Part shown: positions 8,111 to 17,075 of the stretch, piece after piece
Position numbering within the stretch: the stretch's first letter is position 1
Layout: each line of letters starts with the position of its first letter
Source: Nonomuraea purpurea
GTDB taxonomy: Bacteria > Actinomycetota > Actinomycetes > Streptosporangiales > Streptosporangiaceae
NCBI RefSeq assembly: GCF_042650645.1
Contig: NZ_JBHSBI010000008.1
Location: 315,826 to 379,825, forward strand
DNA length: 64,000 nucleotides
Direction: 5' to 3'
Made by a program: the position numbers and the translations under genes
The notes under the pieces: generated by a model
Databases searched by the model: none
What the model was told of the DNA's origin: nothing
What the model saw: only the letters and a program-made list of their open reading frames with translations

Positions 8111-8557
8111 GGCGGGGGCGTCCGTCACGAGTCGTTCGACCACTTTCGCGAGGTCGGGCGGATCAACCCCTGCCGGCAGCTCCTCGGCCCAGGTGTAGCC
8201 CAGGTAGGCCGCGCGTTCCTCGTCGGTGAGCCCTTTCGGGGCCACCTCGGGGCGTACCCCGTCGAACCTGGCCAGGAAGAACGGCTCGGTCTTCACATAG
8301 CGCACGCCGAGCCACGAGAAGTCGCGTTCGACCAGGACGTGGCGATCGAGCACCGCCGCGCCCGGCAGCCCGGTCTCCTCGGCCAGCTCGCGCCTGGCGG
8401 CCTCCAGCGCGCTCTCCCCCGGATCGATGCCGCCGCCCGGCGGCTCCCACACCGCTGCGCGGCTGACCTGGTCGTACCAGTGCATGAGCAGCACCCTGCC
8501 GTCACGGTCGAGACAGACGACCCGCGCGGCGGGGCGGTCGTCGTATTGGTCGTCCAC
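8105..8557 (-). CDS. Nudix hydrolase
   Basis: 150 residues. The complete Nudix box is present at about residues 41-63 (starts GGGIDPGESALEAA and ends RELAEETGL), fitting Gx5Ex7REUxEExGU with all metal-binding glutamates. These cytosolic enzymes cleave nucleoside diphosphates linked to another group; the substrate cannot be told. The 3' end overlaps the preceding convergent gene by six bases. Confidence 0.9.
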   Translation of the reverse strand: MDDQYDDRPAARVVCLDRDGRVLLMHWYDQVSRAAVWEPPGGGIDPGESALEAARRELAEETGLPGAAVLDRHVLVERDFSWLGVRYVKTEPFFLARFDGVRPEVAPKGLTDEERAAYLGYTWAEELPAGVDPPDLAKVVERLVTDAPAS

Positions 8558-8607
8558 CGTTCAGACGGTAGCTCCGCTCGGAGCGGAAGGGCAGGTGGGC
8601 GCGTCGT

Positions 8608-8638
8608 TTGACCTGGAGCGCGCTCCAACTTCTAGCGT
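8608..8638 (+). promoter_or_regulatory. MerR-type promoter with long spacer
   Basis: -35 TTGACC (8608-8613) and -10 TAGCGT (8633-8638) are separated by 19 bases, and the spacer contains the perfect palindrome TGGAGCGCGCTCCA (8614-8627). A 19-base spacer with a central dyad is the hallmark of MerR-family activation. Transcription should begin near 8645, the A of the ATG, giving a leaderless mRNA. Confidence 0.75.
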
Positions 8639-8644
8639 GGTCGT

Positions 8645-9610
8645 ATGACAACGCCACAACAGAAGATCGGGTCGGGTTTCGGCGCCAGGAGCACCGCTGA
8701 GGACGTGCTGCACGGGATCGACCTGTCAGGGAAGCTGGCGATCGTCACCGGCGGCTATTCGGGCCTCGGGCTGGAGACCACGCGTGCGCTCGCCCGGGCC
8801 GGGGCTCATGTCGTCGTCCCCGCCCGCCGCCGTGACGTGGCCCAGGAGGCGGTCGGCGCGATCAGCGGCGTCGAGGTCGACGAACTGGACCTCGCCGACC
8901 TCGACAGCGTGCACCAGTTCGCCGAACGGTTCCTCGACTCCGGCCGCGACATCGAGATCGTCATCAACAACGCGGGCATCATGGCCTGCCCCGAGACGAG
9001 GGTCGGCTTCGGGTGGGAGGCGCAGTTCGCGACCAACCACCTCGGCCACTACGCGCTCGTCAACCGCCTGTGGCCGGCGATCGCCCGCGGCAGGGGGCGG
9101 GTGGTGAGCGTCTCGTCGGCGGGCCACCGCCGCTCGGGCATCCGCTGGGAGGACATGCAGTTCGAGCGCGGCTACGACAAGTGGGAGGCCTACGGTCAGG
9201 CCAAGACCGCGAACGTCCTGTTCGCCGTCCACCTCGACGCCCTCGCCCGCGACGCGGGGGTCCGCGCGTTCTCCCTGCACCCCGGCGGCATCATGACCCC
9301 GCTGCAGCGCCACCTGCCCAGACAGGAGATGGTCGCCGCCGGATGGATCGACGAGGAGGGCAACCCGCTGGACCCCTCCTTCAAGACCCCTGAGCAGGGC
9401 GCGGCCACCCAGGTGTGGGCCGCGACGTCGCCGCAGCTCGAAGGGATGGGCGGGGTGTACTGCGAGGACTGCGACATCGCCGAGGCCGTCACGGACGACA
9501 CGCAGGGGCCGGGGGTGCGCCCCCACGCCATCGACCCGGACCAGGCCGCCCGCCTCTGGACGCTGTCCGCGGAACTCACGGGAGTCAACGCTTTCCCCGA
9601 GCCTCGCTGA
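8645..9610 (+). CDS. short-chain dehydrogenase/reductase
   Basis: 321 residues with an extended SDR layout: cofactor motif TGGYSGLG at about residues 37-44, NNAG near residue 103, catalytic YGQAK near residue 183. This is the size and arrangement of retinol-dehydrogenase-like SDRs acting on lipophilic alcohols or carbonyls; substrate unknown. Expression appears to be under a MerR-type promoter whose start site coincides with the ATG, so translation is probably leaderless. No merR gene is in the window. Confidence 0.88.
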   Translation: MTTPQQKIGSGFGARSTAEDVLHGIDLSGKLAIVTGGYSGLGLETTRALARAGAHVVVPARRRDVAQEAVGAISGVEVDELDLADLDSVHQFAERFLDSGRDIEIVINNAGIMACPETRVGFGWEAQFATNHLGHYALVNRLWPAIARGRGRVVSVSSAGHRRSGIRWEDMQFERGYDKWEAYGQAKTANVLFAVHLDALARDAGVRAFSLHPGGIMTPLQRHLPRQEMVAAGWIDEEGNPLDPSFKTPEQGAATQVWAATSPQLEGMGGVYCEDCDIAEAVTDDTQGPGVRPHAIDPDQAARLWTLSAELTGVNAFPEPR

Positions 9611-9621
9611 CCCTCGGGGTG

Positions 9622-10254
9622 TCATCGTTTCATCGCACCGTCCGTGATGGCGTCCGCCGCCTCGCCGATCGACATGCCGACGATTTCGAGGCGGCGTACC
9701 AGCTCACGCTCCTTCAACGCCTCGGCCGTGACCTCGCCGGAGAAGATCCGCGAGATCTCGTACTGGTACATCCGCCGGATCGCCCCGCCCGCCTTCCTGG
9801 CCTCCAGGGCGTCATGGACGACGACGGAGGGGCGGGTGGCGAGGTCGCAGACGGCGTTCTCCAGGGCCTCGATGCCCACGATGACCTGGTCGAGCATGGG
9901 GGTGAAGCGGATCTGGTCGGGCACGCGATAGAGGTGGGATTCGCGGACGAAGTCCCGCAGCGAGTCGAGCACGTCGTCGATCGAGCGTGACAGCCGGAAC
10001 AGGTCCTCTCGATCGATGGGCGTGACCAGGGCGTTCTTGAGTTCTTCGATGAGGCGGGCGCGTTCTTCGTCGCCGAGGTGTTCGATCGAGCGCATCTGCT
10101 CGTGCGCTCCCGTCCTGCCCACCTCGCCCCCGATCATCGCCATGGCCAGCCACGCGCCCTCTTTGGTGGCCTGGAGCTGGCCGAGCAGCGCCTCCGTGAG
10201 CGCGCTGTCCATACGCCCGGTCATGAGGTCGCGGATCCGTCGCAGCCGCTTCAT
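9622..10254 (-). CDS. DUF47 (PhoU-like) phosphate transport accessory protein
   Basis: 210 residues, fully helical, matching the PhoU-like DUF47 family that accompanies Pit transporters. Conserved acidic stretches DREDLFRLSRSIDDVLDS (about 99-116) and the C-terminal EAADAITDG (near 199) are typical metal-cluster residues of PhoU folds. It follows the Pit gene by 49 bases on the same strand, so it is probably its regulatory partner in the cytosol. Confidence 0.85.
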   Translation of the reverse strand: MKRLRRIRDLMTGRMDSALTEALLGQLQATKEGAWLAMAMIGGEVGRTGAHEQMRSIEHLGDEERARLIEELKNALVTPIDREDLFRLSRSIDDVLDSLRDFVRESHLYRVPDQIRFTPMLDQVIVGIEALENAVCDLATRPSVVVHDALEARKAGGAIRRMYQYEISRIFSGEVTAEALKERELVRRLEIVGMSIGEAADAITDGAMKR

Positions 10255-10303
10255 CGCCGGACCGCCTTCTGAGTCTTCGCCTCGCCGCAGTGCCGTATGT
10301 CCT

Positions 10304-11269
10304 TCATGGGAGTTCCACCCCCGCGAAGCCGCGCACCAGCAGGGCCAGGCTCCAGCCCAGAAGGGCGCTCGCCGGCAGGGTCAGCAGCCAGGCTGAAACG
10401 ATTTTGGTGGCGGCGTACCAGCGGACTCGGCCGCCGCCGTGGGCGACGCCTGCTCCGATGAGCGCCCCGGCGATGGCCTGGGTCATGCTCACCGGCATGC
10501 CGAGCCCGGCGCACCCCATCACCGCCGCTCCCGCGGCCAGTTCGGCGGAGACCCCGTGCGGGGGACGGGAGACGATGATCTCGCGGCTGAGCGTACGTCC
10601 CGCCTTGGGCAGGCCGTACACGATGCCGAGGCCGAACAGGACGGCCGCCAGCGACGTGTACGCGAACGGCGCCCCCGAGAACCCGAACGCCACCATGAAC
10701 ACGGCCAGCATCTTCTGCGCGTCGTTGGCCGCGTACGCCAGGCTCTGCACCAAGAACCCCGCCCAGTGCCAGCGCCGCAGACCCCTGGCCGTCGTGGCGG
10801 CCACGAGCAACCGGATGAGCACCCACCCCAGCAGCCCGCCGACCAGCGGCGCCGCCAGGCCGAACGCCACCACCCGCGCCACCGATCCGCCCGAGACCGG
10901 CAGCCCCCAGCCCAGCCCCGCTCCGGACACGCCGCCCACGATGGCGAGGGTGAGGCTGGTCGGCCGCCCTTTGGCGCTGAGCACGGTCACCACGGTCAAG
11001 GACGAGACCACCGCGAGCGCCATCGCGATCCTTTCGCCCGGCCCGTGGAAGGAGGCCAGCCTGGTCACGAATGTCAGCGCCACCTGGTGGGTGACCAACG
11101 GCACGGCGGCCACCATCGTCACCAGCACGAGAACGCCGACCGCCGGGCGTATGGAGGGGAGTTTGAGCCCGGTCGACAGGAGAGCGCCGCCGTCGTTGAC
11201 CCCGGAGACGACGGCGAAGAGGCCGGCGAGCACGATCAGTACGGCAGCTTCCAAAGGCCGACACTCCAT
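10304..11269 (-). CDS. Pit-type inorganic phosphate transporter
   Basis: About 321 residues with nine or ten membrane helices. The two Pit signatures are seen: VNDGGALLSTG near the N-terminus (the first GAND-like repeat, degenerate) and AANDAQKML in the second half. Pit proteins import metal-phosphate with protons. The start is uncertain: a TTG at 11308, an ATG at 11269 and a TTG at 11254 are all in frame, and I chose the ATG since it leaves a short N-terminus before helix one. It is the first gene of a two-gene unit with DUF47. Confidence 0.85.
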   Translation of the reverse strand: MECRPLEAAVLIVLAGLFAVVSGVNDGGALLSTGLKLPSIRPAVGVLVLVTMVAAVPLVTHQVALTFVTRLASFHGPGERIAMALAVVSSLTVVTVLSAKGRPTSLTLAIVGGVSGAGLGWGLPVSGGSVARVVAFGLAAPLVGGLLGWVLIRLLVAATTARGLRRWHWAGFLVQSLAYAANDAQKMLAVFMVAFGFSGAPFAYTSLAAVLFGLGIVYGLPKAGRTLSREIIVSRPPHGVSAELAAGAAVMGCAGLGMPVSMTQAIAGALIGAGVAHGGGRVRWYAATKIVSAWLLTLPASALLGWSLALLVRGFAGVELP

Positions 11270-11469
11270 CCCCCGCTCAAAAGTCGGTAAGAACCGATAA
11301 CTACCCAAGATTGGGCGAAATATTAACGCAAAGCTACCAAAAGCTGCGGAATGTAACGCTCCGCGTAAATATGCGCCGCGAACCCGGCCGTCCCCGGTAC
11401 TCTCGGCGTTGGCCGCCTACCGCTACTCTGCCCAGGCGCACTACGACCCCACGTCCGCGAGAGTGAAGC

Positions 11470-12324
11470 ATGACCAGCGCCGCCGAATACATCCTGACCC
11501 TGTCCTGCCCCGACCGCCCCGGTGTGGTCGCCGCCGTCTCCGGCCTGCTGGCCGGGCGCGGCTGCAACATCATCGAGAGCCAGCAGTTCGGAGACCGGGT
11601 CGCGCAGCGCTTTTTCATGCGGGTGCAGTTCGCGGGCCCGCTGGGCGAGGACGAACTGAACGCCGCCTTCGCCACGCTCGCGCCCGACTTCGGCATGGAG
11701 TTCAAGCTGCGCGACGTGGCCAGGAAGCCGCGAGTGCTGATCATGGTCAGCAAGTTCGACCACTGTCTGAACGACCTGCTCTACCGGGTCAGGTCCAGGG
11801 CGCTCGACATCGAGATCGTCGCGGTGGCCTCCAACCATCCCGACCTGCGGCCGCTCACGCAGTCGTACGGGATCGACTACCACCACCTGCCGACCACCCC
11901 CGAGACCAAGGCCAAGCAGGAGGCCGAGGTGCTGGCGTTGGTCGAGCACTACCAGGTCGACCTGGTGGTGCTGGCCCGCTACATGCAGGTGCTGTCGGAG
12001 GGTCTGTGCGAGAAGCTGGCCGGGCGGGCCATCAACATCCACCACTCGTTCCTGCCGTCGTTCAAGGGCGCCAAGCCCTACCACCAGGCCCACAACCGCG
12101 GCGTCAAGCTCATCGGCGCCACCGCTCACTACGTGACCTCCGACCTGGACGAGGGGCCGATCATCGAGCAGGAGGTGGCCCGGGTCAACCACAGCCACTC
12201 GCCGCAGGACCTGGTGGCGATCGGGCGCGACGTGGAGTGCGTGGCGCTGGCCAGGGCCGTCAAGTGGCACACCGAGCAGCGGGTGCTGCTCGACGGCCAC
12301 AAGACGATCATCTTCCCGCGCTAG
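11470..12324 (+). CDS. purU: formyltetrahydrofolate deformylase
   Basis: 284 residues, the usual size. Residues 6-85 are an ACT domain (LSCPDRPGVVAAVSGLLAGR), and residues 90-284 are a formyltransferase domain with the signature HHSFLPSFKGAKPYHQA and the catalytic-region stretch ATAHYVTSDLDEGPIIEQ. PurU hydrolyses 10-formyl-THF to THF and formate, balancing one-carbon pools and supplying formate for purine synthesis. The gene stands alone, and its 3' end overlaps the convergent MDR gene by 17 bases. Confidence 0.96.
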   Translation: MTSAAEYILTLSCPDRPGVVAAVSGLLAGRGCNIIESQQFGDRVAQRFFMRVQFAGPLGEDELNAAFATLAPDFGMEFKLRDVARKPRVLIMVSKFDHCLNDLLYRVRSRALDIEIVAVASNHPDLRPLTQSYGIDYHHLPTTPETKAKQEAEVLALVEHYQVDLVVLARYMQVLSEGLCEKLAGRAINIHHSFLPSFKGAKPYHQAHNRGVKLIGATAHYVTSDLDEGPIIEQEVARVNHSHSPQDLVAIGRDVECVALARAVKWHTEQRVLLDGHKTIIFPR

Positions 12325-13306
12325 CACGGCCCATGGTCACGAGCAGTTTGCCAGCGACGTGCCGCTCCACCAGGTCCGCGTACGCCCGTGCGGCCTCCTC
12401 CAGCGGGTACCGGCGGGTGACGGTGGAGGGCAGGACGCCCTTGACGGCGAGCGCGGCCAACTCGTCCAGGTCGCCTGGCCGCGCCCGCGTGTAGACGGTC
12501 TCGATCTTCGTGGCGGGATCCGGGCTGGGGAACGCGATGTTCAGCAGGCGCCCTCCTGGCCGTACGGCCAGGGTCACGGCGGGCAGGGACGGGCCGGGCA
12601 GAGCCAGGTTCACCAGGCCGTCGACGCCGCCAGGGTGTCGTCTCAGGGTCTCCTCGGTCAGGTCCGCAGAGCGGTAGTCGATCACCTCCGAGGCGCCCAG
12701 ACCGCGCACGTACGCCTCGTCCTCGGGGATGGCGGTGCCGATCACGTGGACGCCCCGCGCCGCCAGCAATGGCACCACTGCCCCGCCGACTCCTCCCGCC
12801 GCCCCGATGACCAGCACGCTCATCCCGGCCGTGTAGTCGCCTGCCCGCAGCAGCGGCAGGGCGGTCAGGGCCGCGATGGGCAGGATGGCGGCGTGTTCCG
12901 CGGGCAACTCGGCCGGTCGCGGGGCGAGGGCGGGGGTGTCGGCGTCGAAGAGCGCGTACTCGGCCATCGTCCCCGTGGTGAACGACGGCGGCGACGACAG
13001 GGCGGTCGCCATGCCGCCCGCCGCCCGCGCGAGCCCGAGGCCGAAGATCTCGTCGCCCGGGGCGAATCGTTCGACTCCTTCGCCGGTGGCGGTGACCGTT
13101 CCCGCGAAGTCGCTGCCCGGCACGTGCGGGAACGCCACCGGCGCCGACTCCATGAACACCCCGCTCACCAGCCTGAGATCGGCCGGATTGAGCCCCGCGG
13201 CCGCGATCCTGACCTGGATCTGGCCGGGCCCCGGCTGCGGCACCGGCCTGTCTGCCAGTTCCAGCACCTCGACCCCGCCGTACCCGCCGGCTATCAGCGC
13301 TCTCAT
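12308..13306 (-). CDS. NADP-dependent MDR oxidoreductase
   Basis: 332 residues, zinc-free quinone-reductase-like MDR protein. N-terminal GroES-like domain with PGSDFAGTVTATGEGVERF; Rossmann motif VLVIGAAGGVGGAVVPLL at about residues 164-181. Probably reduces quinones or unsaturated carbonyls in the cytosol. Divergent from a TetR gene with two matching operators between them; this repeats the arrangement at 5661-7310 with a different operator sequence, so it is an independent regulatory pair. Confidence 0.85.
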   Translation of the reverse strand: MRALIAGGYGGVEVLELADRPVPQPGPGQIQVRIAAAGLNPADLRLVSGVFMESAPVAFPHVPGSDFAGTVTATGEGVERFAPGDEIFGLGLARAAGGMATALSSPPSFTTGTMAEYALFDADTPALAPRPAELPAEHAAILPIAALTALPLLRAGDYTAGMSVLVIGAAGGVGGAVVPLLAARGVHVIGTAIPEDEAYVRGLGASEVIDYRSADLTEETLRRHPGGVDGLVNLALPGPSLPAVTLAVRPGGRLLNIAFPSPDPATKIETVYTRARPGDLDELAALAVKGVLPSTVTRRYPLEEAARAYADLVERHVAGKLLVTMGRASAGR

Positions 13307-13321
13307 GCTTGGGACCCCCTT

Positions 13322-13381
13322 AAGCGGACCGCTCGGTCATGTTGTGTCGCTTGAAGCATAATATGACCGGGCGGTCCGCTT
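13322..13381. promoter_or_regulatory. twin TetR operators between MDR gene and tetR
   Basis: Two sites share core GACCG-NN-CGGTC at 13327-13338 and 13365-13376. The 19-base flanked forms (13322-13340 and 13363-13381) are reverse complements with one mismatch. Centres are 38 bases apart. Confidence 0.75.
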
Positions 13382-13398
13382 GAAGATAGGGTCGGGAC

Positions 13399-14136
13399 AT
13401 GAGCAAGATGCGGGCCGACGCCGTACGCAACAGGAGGCTGCTGCTGGACGCGGCCGCCGCCGAGCTCGCCGAGCACGGCACCGAGGTCTCGATCGCGCGC
13501 ATCGCCGCTCGGGCGGGCATCGGCAAGGGCACGGTGTTCCGCCATTTCGCCACCAAGGAGCAGCTCGTCGCGGCCATCTTCAGCGACCGCCTGGACGGCC
13601 TCACCGCCAAGGGCGAGGCCCTGCTCAACAGCCCCACAGCGCCGCGTAACCGCCTTGAGGGTTGCGACGGCGGCTCGGCGCCGCCGGACGCCCCTGAGGG
13701 CCGTGGAGGGCCGTCTGGCGTGCCAGGCAGCGGTGGGGCGGAGGGGGCCGGCGAGGCCGGCAGCGGTGGGGCGTTGCTGGAGTTCATGGCGGCGGCGGTC
13801 GAGCTGCAGGCGTCCGACCGGGCGTTCTGTCAGGCGCTCACGGCGGATCTCCGGCACGAAGCGCAGGTCAGGGCCGCTGGCGACCGGCTGGTGGCGGTCG
13901 CGGAATCGCTGACCTCACGTGCGCGGCGGGACGGCCACATACGTGGCGACGTCACGGGGCACGACGTCGTGCTCCTGATCAACGCCGTCTCACAGGCCAC
14001 GGCCCCCTTGGGCGACGCCCTCCCCGGCCTTTGGCGCCGCTACCTGAGCATGATCTTCGACGGCCTGCGCCCCGAAGCCGCCCGCCCGCTTCCCGAAGCG
14101 TCCCCAACCTCCCTGGCCCCACCCGGCACCGGCTGA
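13399..14136 (+). CDS. TetR family regulator with a glycine-rich insertion
   Basis: 245 residues. The helix-turn-helix is at about residues 30-52 (IARIAARAGIGKGTVFRHF). Residues from about 78 to 122, between the DNA-binding and ligand domains, are Gly/Pro/Ala-rich and look disordered; the DNA here has a 15-base sequence repeated 33 bases apart in frame (13726-13740 and 13759-13773). The C-terminal half resumes as normal TetR helices. The gene is divergent from the MDR oxidoreductase and is the obvious reader of the twin operators between them. Confidence 0.88.
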   Translation: MSKMRADAVRNRRLLLDAAAAELAEHGTEVSIARIAARAGIGKGTVFRHFATKEQLVAAIFSDRLDGLTAKGEALLNSPTAPRNRLEGCDGGSAPPDAPEGRGGPSGVPGSGGAEGAGEAGSGGALLEFMAAAVELQASDRAFCQALTADLRHEAQVRAAGDRLVAVAESLTSRARRDGHIRGDVTGHDVVLLINAVSQATAPLGDALPGLWRRYLSMIFDGLRPEAARPLPEASPTSLAPPGTG

Positions 14137-14194
14137 CCGGGCTCGCTGGGGGCGGCCCCGCCCAGGGGGCCGGCCCCAGAATGTTCTTGTGGGC

Positions 14195-16252
14195 TCAGAG
14201 GCCGGTGTGCCGCGCGAGGAAGGTCAGCGTGTCGGCCGACAGGTCGACCGACCTGCTCACCGACCGCGCCCCATGGCCCACCTCGGTCTCGTTGCGCAGC
14301 AGCACGGGACGGCCGGACGCCGAGGCGTGCTGCAGCGCCGCGCACATCTTCCACGCGTGCAGCGGATGCACCCGCGTGTCGGACTGGAAGACGGTGAACA
14401 TCGTCGCGGGGTAGGCCACGCCCTCCTTGACGTGGTGGTAGGGCGAGTAGCTCCACAACCAGCCGAACTCTTCTGGGTCCTCGGCGGTGCCGTACTCGAC
14501 GTTCCAGGTGGCCCCCAGCCCGAACTGCTCGTACCTGATCATGTCGAGCAGCGGCGCCGAGCAGACGACGGCGGCGTACAGGTCGGGGCGCTGCGTCAGC
14601 GCGGCCCCGACGAGGAGCCCGCCGTTGGAGCCGCCGGAGATGCCGAGCTGGGCGGAGGTCGTCACGCCGGTACTGATCAGGTGCTCGGCGGCGGCGTGGA
14701 AGTCGTCGAAGACGTTCTGCTTGTTGCCCAGCATGCCCGCGCGGTGCCAGTCTTCCCCTTCCTCGCCGCCGCCGCGCAGGTTGGTGATCGCGTAGACGCC
14801 GCCCGCCTCGACCCAGGACAGGATGGAGGCGGAGTAGCCGGGGGTCATCGACAGGCCGAAGCCGCCGTAGCCGTACAGGATCGTGGGCCGAGGCCCCGGC
14901 GTGTCGTCGGCGGGGGAGATGATCAGCATGCGCACGTCCGTGCCGTCTTCCGACTGGTAGACGACCTGGGACGTCCGCACCGGCGGCACCTCGACCGCGC
15001 CCGGCGAGGCCGCCCAGAGCGTGGTCTGGCCCGTCCTGGCGTCATAGCGCTGGATGGTCGGAGGCGTGGTGTTGTCGGTGTAGCCGAACCAGGCCTCGTG
15101 GCCGCCCTCGGGGCGCTCGGAGATGCCCCCGATCGAGCCGAGTCCCGGCGTGGGCACCTCGCCGACCCGATCGCCGCTCTCCAGGTCGTGGACGGTGATC
15201 TCGCTGATCGCGTGGCGGGTCCAGCCCACCAGCATGACCGGGCGCTCCAGGTCGTCGAGGATCGCGAAGTCGCTCAGCACCGCCTCGGGGTCCTCGGGGA
15301 CCAGGTCGCGCCAGGTCTCGAACCCGGGCTCGGCCGGATCGGTGACGCACACCCTGCCCCTGGAGGCGTCGCGGTCGGTGTGGACGTAGAGCCGGCCGTC
15401 GCGGCCGAACAGCAGCCCCGTCTGCCCGTCGACGCCCTCCTGGACGACCCGCAGCTCGGGCCGGTCGGCGGGGGAGGAGGTCAGGTCGGCGATCCACAGG
15501 TCGTTGCGCGGCGCGGTGCCCTCGTGGGCCGACACCTGCAGCCAGCGCCCATCGCGCGAGACCGAGACGCCGTAGTAGTTGGTCATCTTCAGCCCCTCGC
15601 CGAAGATGATCACGTCCTCCTCGGTGGAGATGCCCACGCGGTGCAGGTAGACGCGGCGGTGGAACTGCGTCTCGTTCTCGGGCACCTCGCTGCTCGGCAG
15701 CCTGCGTACGTAGTAAAATGCCTCGCCGCCGGGCAGCCACGCGATCGGGGAGTAGCGGCACCGGTCGATCGGCCCCTCGACCCGCGCACCCGTTGTGACG
15801 TCCATCACATAAAGGATGGACTCCTCGTTGCCGCCCACCGAGATCTGGTACGCCAGCAGCCGCCCTTCCTTGTCGGGCTGCACGGCGTCGAGCGTGGTCA
15901 GCCCGGACGGGTCGATCGCCATCGGGTCGATCAGCGCCCGCTCGGTGCCATCAGGCTCGACGACGTAGTAGACGGCGTGCTCCTGGTCGGGGGTGCGGCG
16001 GCTGAAGAAGTGGCGCCCGCCGCGCCACGCCGGGGTGCCCACGGAGCCGGACCTGAGCAGCTCCGCGATGCGGCTCTTGAACCGCTGCGGCCCGCGGTTC
16101 CTGCCGAACAGCTCTGACTGCCCGAGCAGCCATCCCTTGGTCTCGGGGCTGTCGGGATCCTCCAGCCACCGATAGGGGTCGGGGACGGCTGTGTCGTGCA
16201 GGATGTCGGCGGTCTCTTCGCGGCGTGCGGTCGGGTACGACTCTGGCGTCAT
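14195..16252 (-). CDS. prolyl oligopeptidase family serine peptidase (S9)
   Basis: 685 residues, the usual size. The N-terminal 1-400 is a beta-propeller region starting with the family-typical HDTAVPDPYRWLEDPDSPET. The C-terminal alpha/beta hydrolase contains the nucleophile elbow GISGGSNGGLLVGA (about residue 528), the aspartate in DTRVHPLHAWKM and a histidine in VGHGARS. No signal peptide, so cytosolic cleavage of proline-containing oligopeptides is expected. It is transcribed alone. Confidence 0.95.
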   Translation of the reverse strand: MTPESYPTARREETADILHDTAVPDPYRWLEDPDSPETKGWLLGQSELFGRNRGPQRFKSRIAELLRSGSVGTPAWRGGRHFFSRRTPDQEHAVYYVVEPDGTERALIDPMAIDPSGLTTLDAVQPDKEGRLLAYQISVGGNEESILYVMDVTTGARVEGPIDRCRYSPIAWLPGGEAFYYVRRLPSSEVPENETQFHRRVYLHRVGISTEEDVIIFGEGLKMTNYYGVSVSRDGRWLQVSAHEGTAPRNDLWIADLTSSPADRPELRVVQEGVDGQTGLLFGRDGRLYVHTDRDASRGRVCVTDPAEPGFETWRDLVPEDPEAVLSDFAILDDLERPVMLVGWTRHAISEITVHDLESGDRVGEVPTPGLGSIGGISERPEGGHEAWFGYTDNTTPPTIQRYDARTGQTTLWAASPGAVEVPPVRTSQVVYQSEDGTDVRMLIISPADDTPGPRPTILYGYGGFGLSMTPGYSASILSWVEAGGVYAITNLRGGGEEGEDWHRAGMLGNKQNVFDDFHAAAEHLISTGVTTSAQLGISGGSNGGLLVGAALTQRPDLYAAVVCSAPLLDMIRYEQFGLGATWNVEYGTAEDPEEFGWLWSYSPYHHVKEGVAYPATMFTVFQSDTRVHPLHAWKMCAALQHASASGRPVLLRNETEVGHGARSVSRSVDLSADTLTFLARHTGL

Positions 16253-16478
16253 GCAGGAACCTTACTGCCAACGAGCAGGCGTAAAGCGCTGGTGAAGTGG
16301 GCATAAAAGGTACTGTGCGTCCCTGGAGTCATTCCTTCGGGAGCTTTTTGGGGTGGCGGGGACCACGGTGCAAACGCCAGACTTGGTGACAGGACGGTGC
16401 CGTGGTGACCATCCGCTGGACCGTCCGGCGGAGGTCCACGTGACGGAAGCACACATGCCCCAGGAGGGGCCGACAGGC

Positions 16479-16500
16479 GGGACATGCCACGGCATGTCCC
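16479..16500. repeat. 22-base perfect palindrome upstream of HNH gene
   Basis: Arms GGGACATGCC and GGCATGTCCC around a central AC, 10 of 10 paired. It is 34 bases before the nuclease start, so it could be an operator or a short hairpin in the mRNA leader. The remaining bases from 16253 to 16478 hold no gene that I can support. Confidence 0.5.
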
Positions 16501-16534
16501 CTTTGATACCTGCGCAGCAGGGAGAGGCCCGATG

Positions 16535-17041
16535 ATGCGCCAAGTCCTGCTGCTTAATGCCACCTACGAGCCACTGACCACGCTCTCGCTGCACCGCGCC
16601 ATCGTGCTGGTGCTGAGAGAGAAGGCCGACGTCGTCCACCGCGACGGCAGGGGCGCGGTGCTGCGCTCCGCGAGCCGCACGCTCGACGTCCCCTCGGTGA
16701 TCAGGCTCAAAAGATATGTCCGCATCCCCTACCGGTCGCGCATCCCGCTGACGCGGGCCGCCCTCATGCGACGCGACGACTACCGCTGCGCCTACTGCGG
16801 CCAGCGGGCCGAGACCATCGACCACGTCATTCCCCGATCCAGGGGCGGCACCCACACCTGGGAGAACTGCGTCGCCTCCTGCACCACCTGCAACCACAGA
16901 AAGGCCGACAAGTACCTGGAGGAGCTGGGGTGGACGCTGCGCGTCAACCCCGCGGTGCCACGGGGCGCCCACTGGAGGCTCATCGGCGCGTCCCTCGTCG
17001 GAGATCCACAATGGGCGCCTTACCTCGAGGCCGCGGCCTGA
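16535..17041 (+). CDS. HNH endonuclease family protein
   Basis: 168 residues. The C-terminal half holds the HNH fold: CAYCGQRAETIDHVIPRS, with the catalytic His in DHVIPRS, and the second zinc pair in CTTCNHRKADK. The N-terminal half, MRQVLLLNATYEPLTTLSLHRA, is the conserved domain of a family present once in most actinobacteria; its cellular target is unknown. AGGGAGAGG just before favours ATG 16535; ATG 16532 is equally in frame. Confidence 0.9.
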   Translation: MRQVLLLNATYEPLTTLSLHRAIVLVLREKADVVHRDGRGAVLRSASRTLDVPSVIRLKRYVRIPYRSRIPLTRAALMRRDDYRCAYCGQRAETIDHVIPRSRGGTHTWENCVASCTTCNHRKADKYLEELGWTLRVNPAVPRGAHWRLIGASLVGDPQWAPYLEAAA

Positions 17042-17075
17042 AACGCTTTGAACCGGGAGGCCACCGCCTGACACC

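Noticed and set aside
6618..8627. Shared regulator for the sites at 6618-6661 and 8614-8627 (both contain GGAGC/GCTCC)
   Set aside because: The spacing differs (5 versus 2 bases) and the second lies inside a 19-base spacer, which points to a MerR protein, not TetR.
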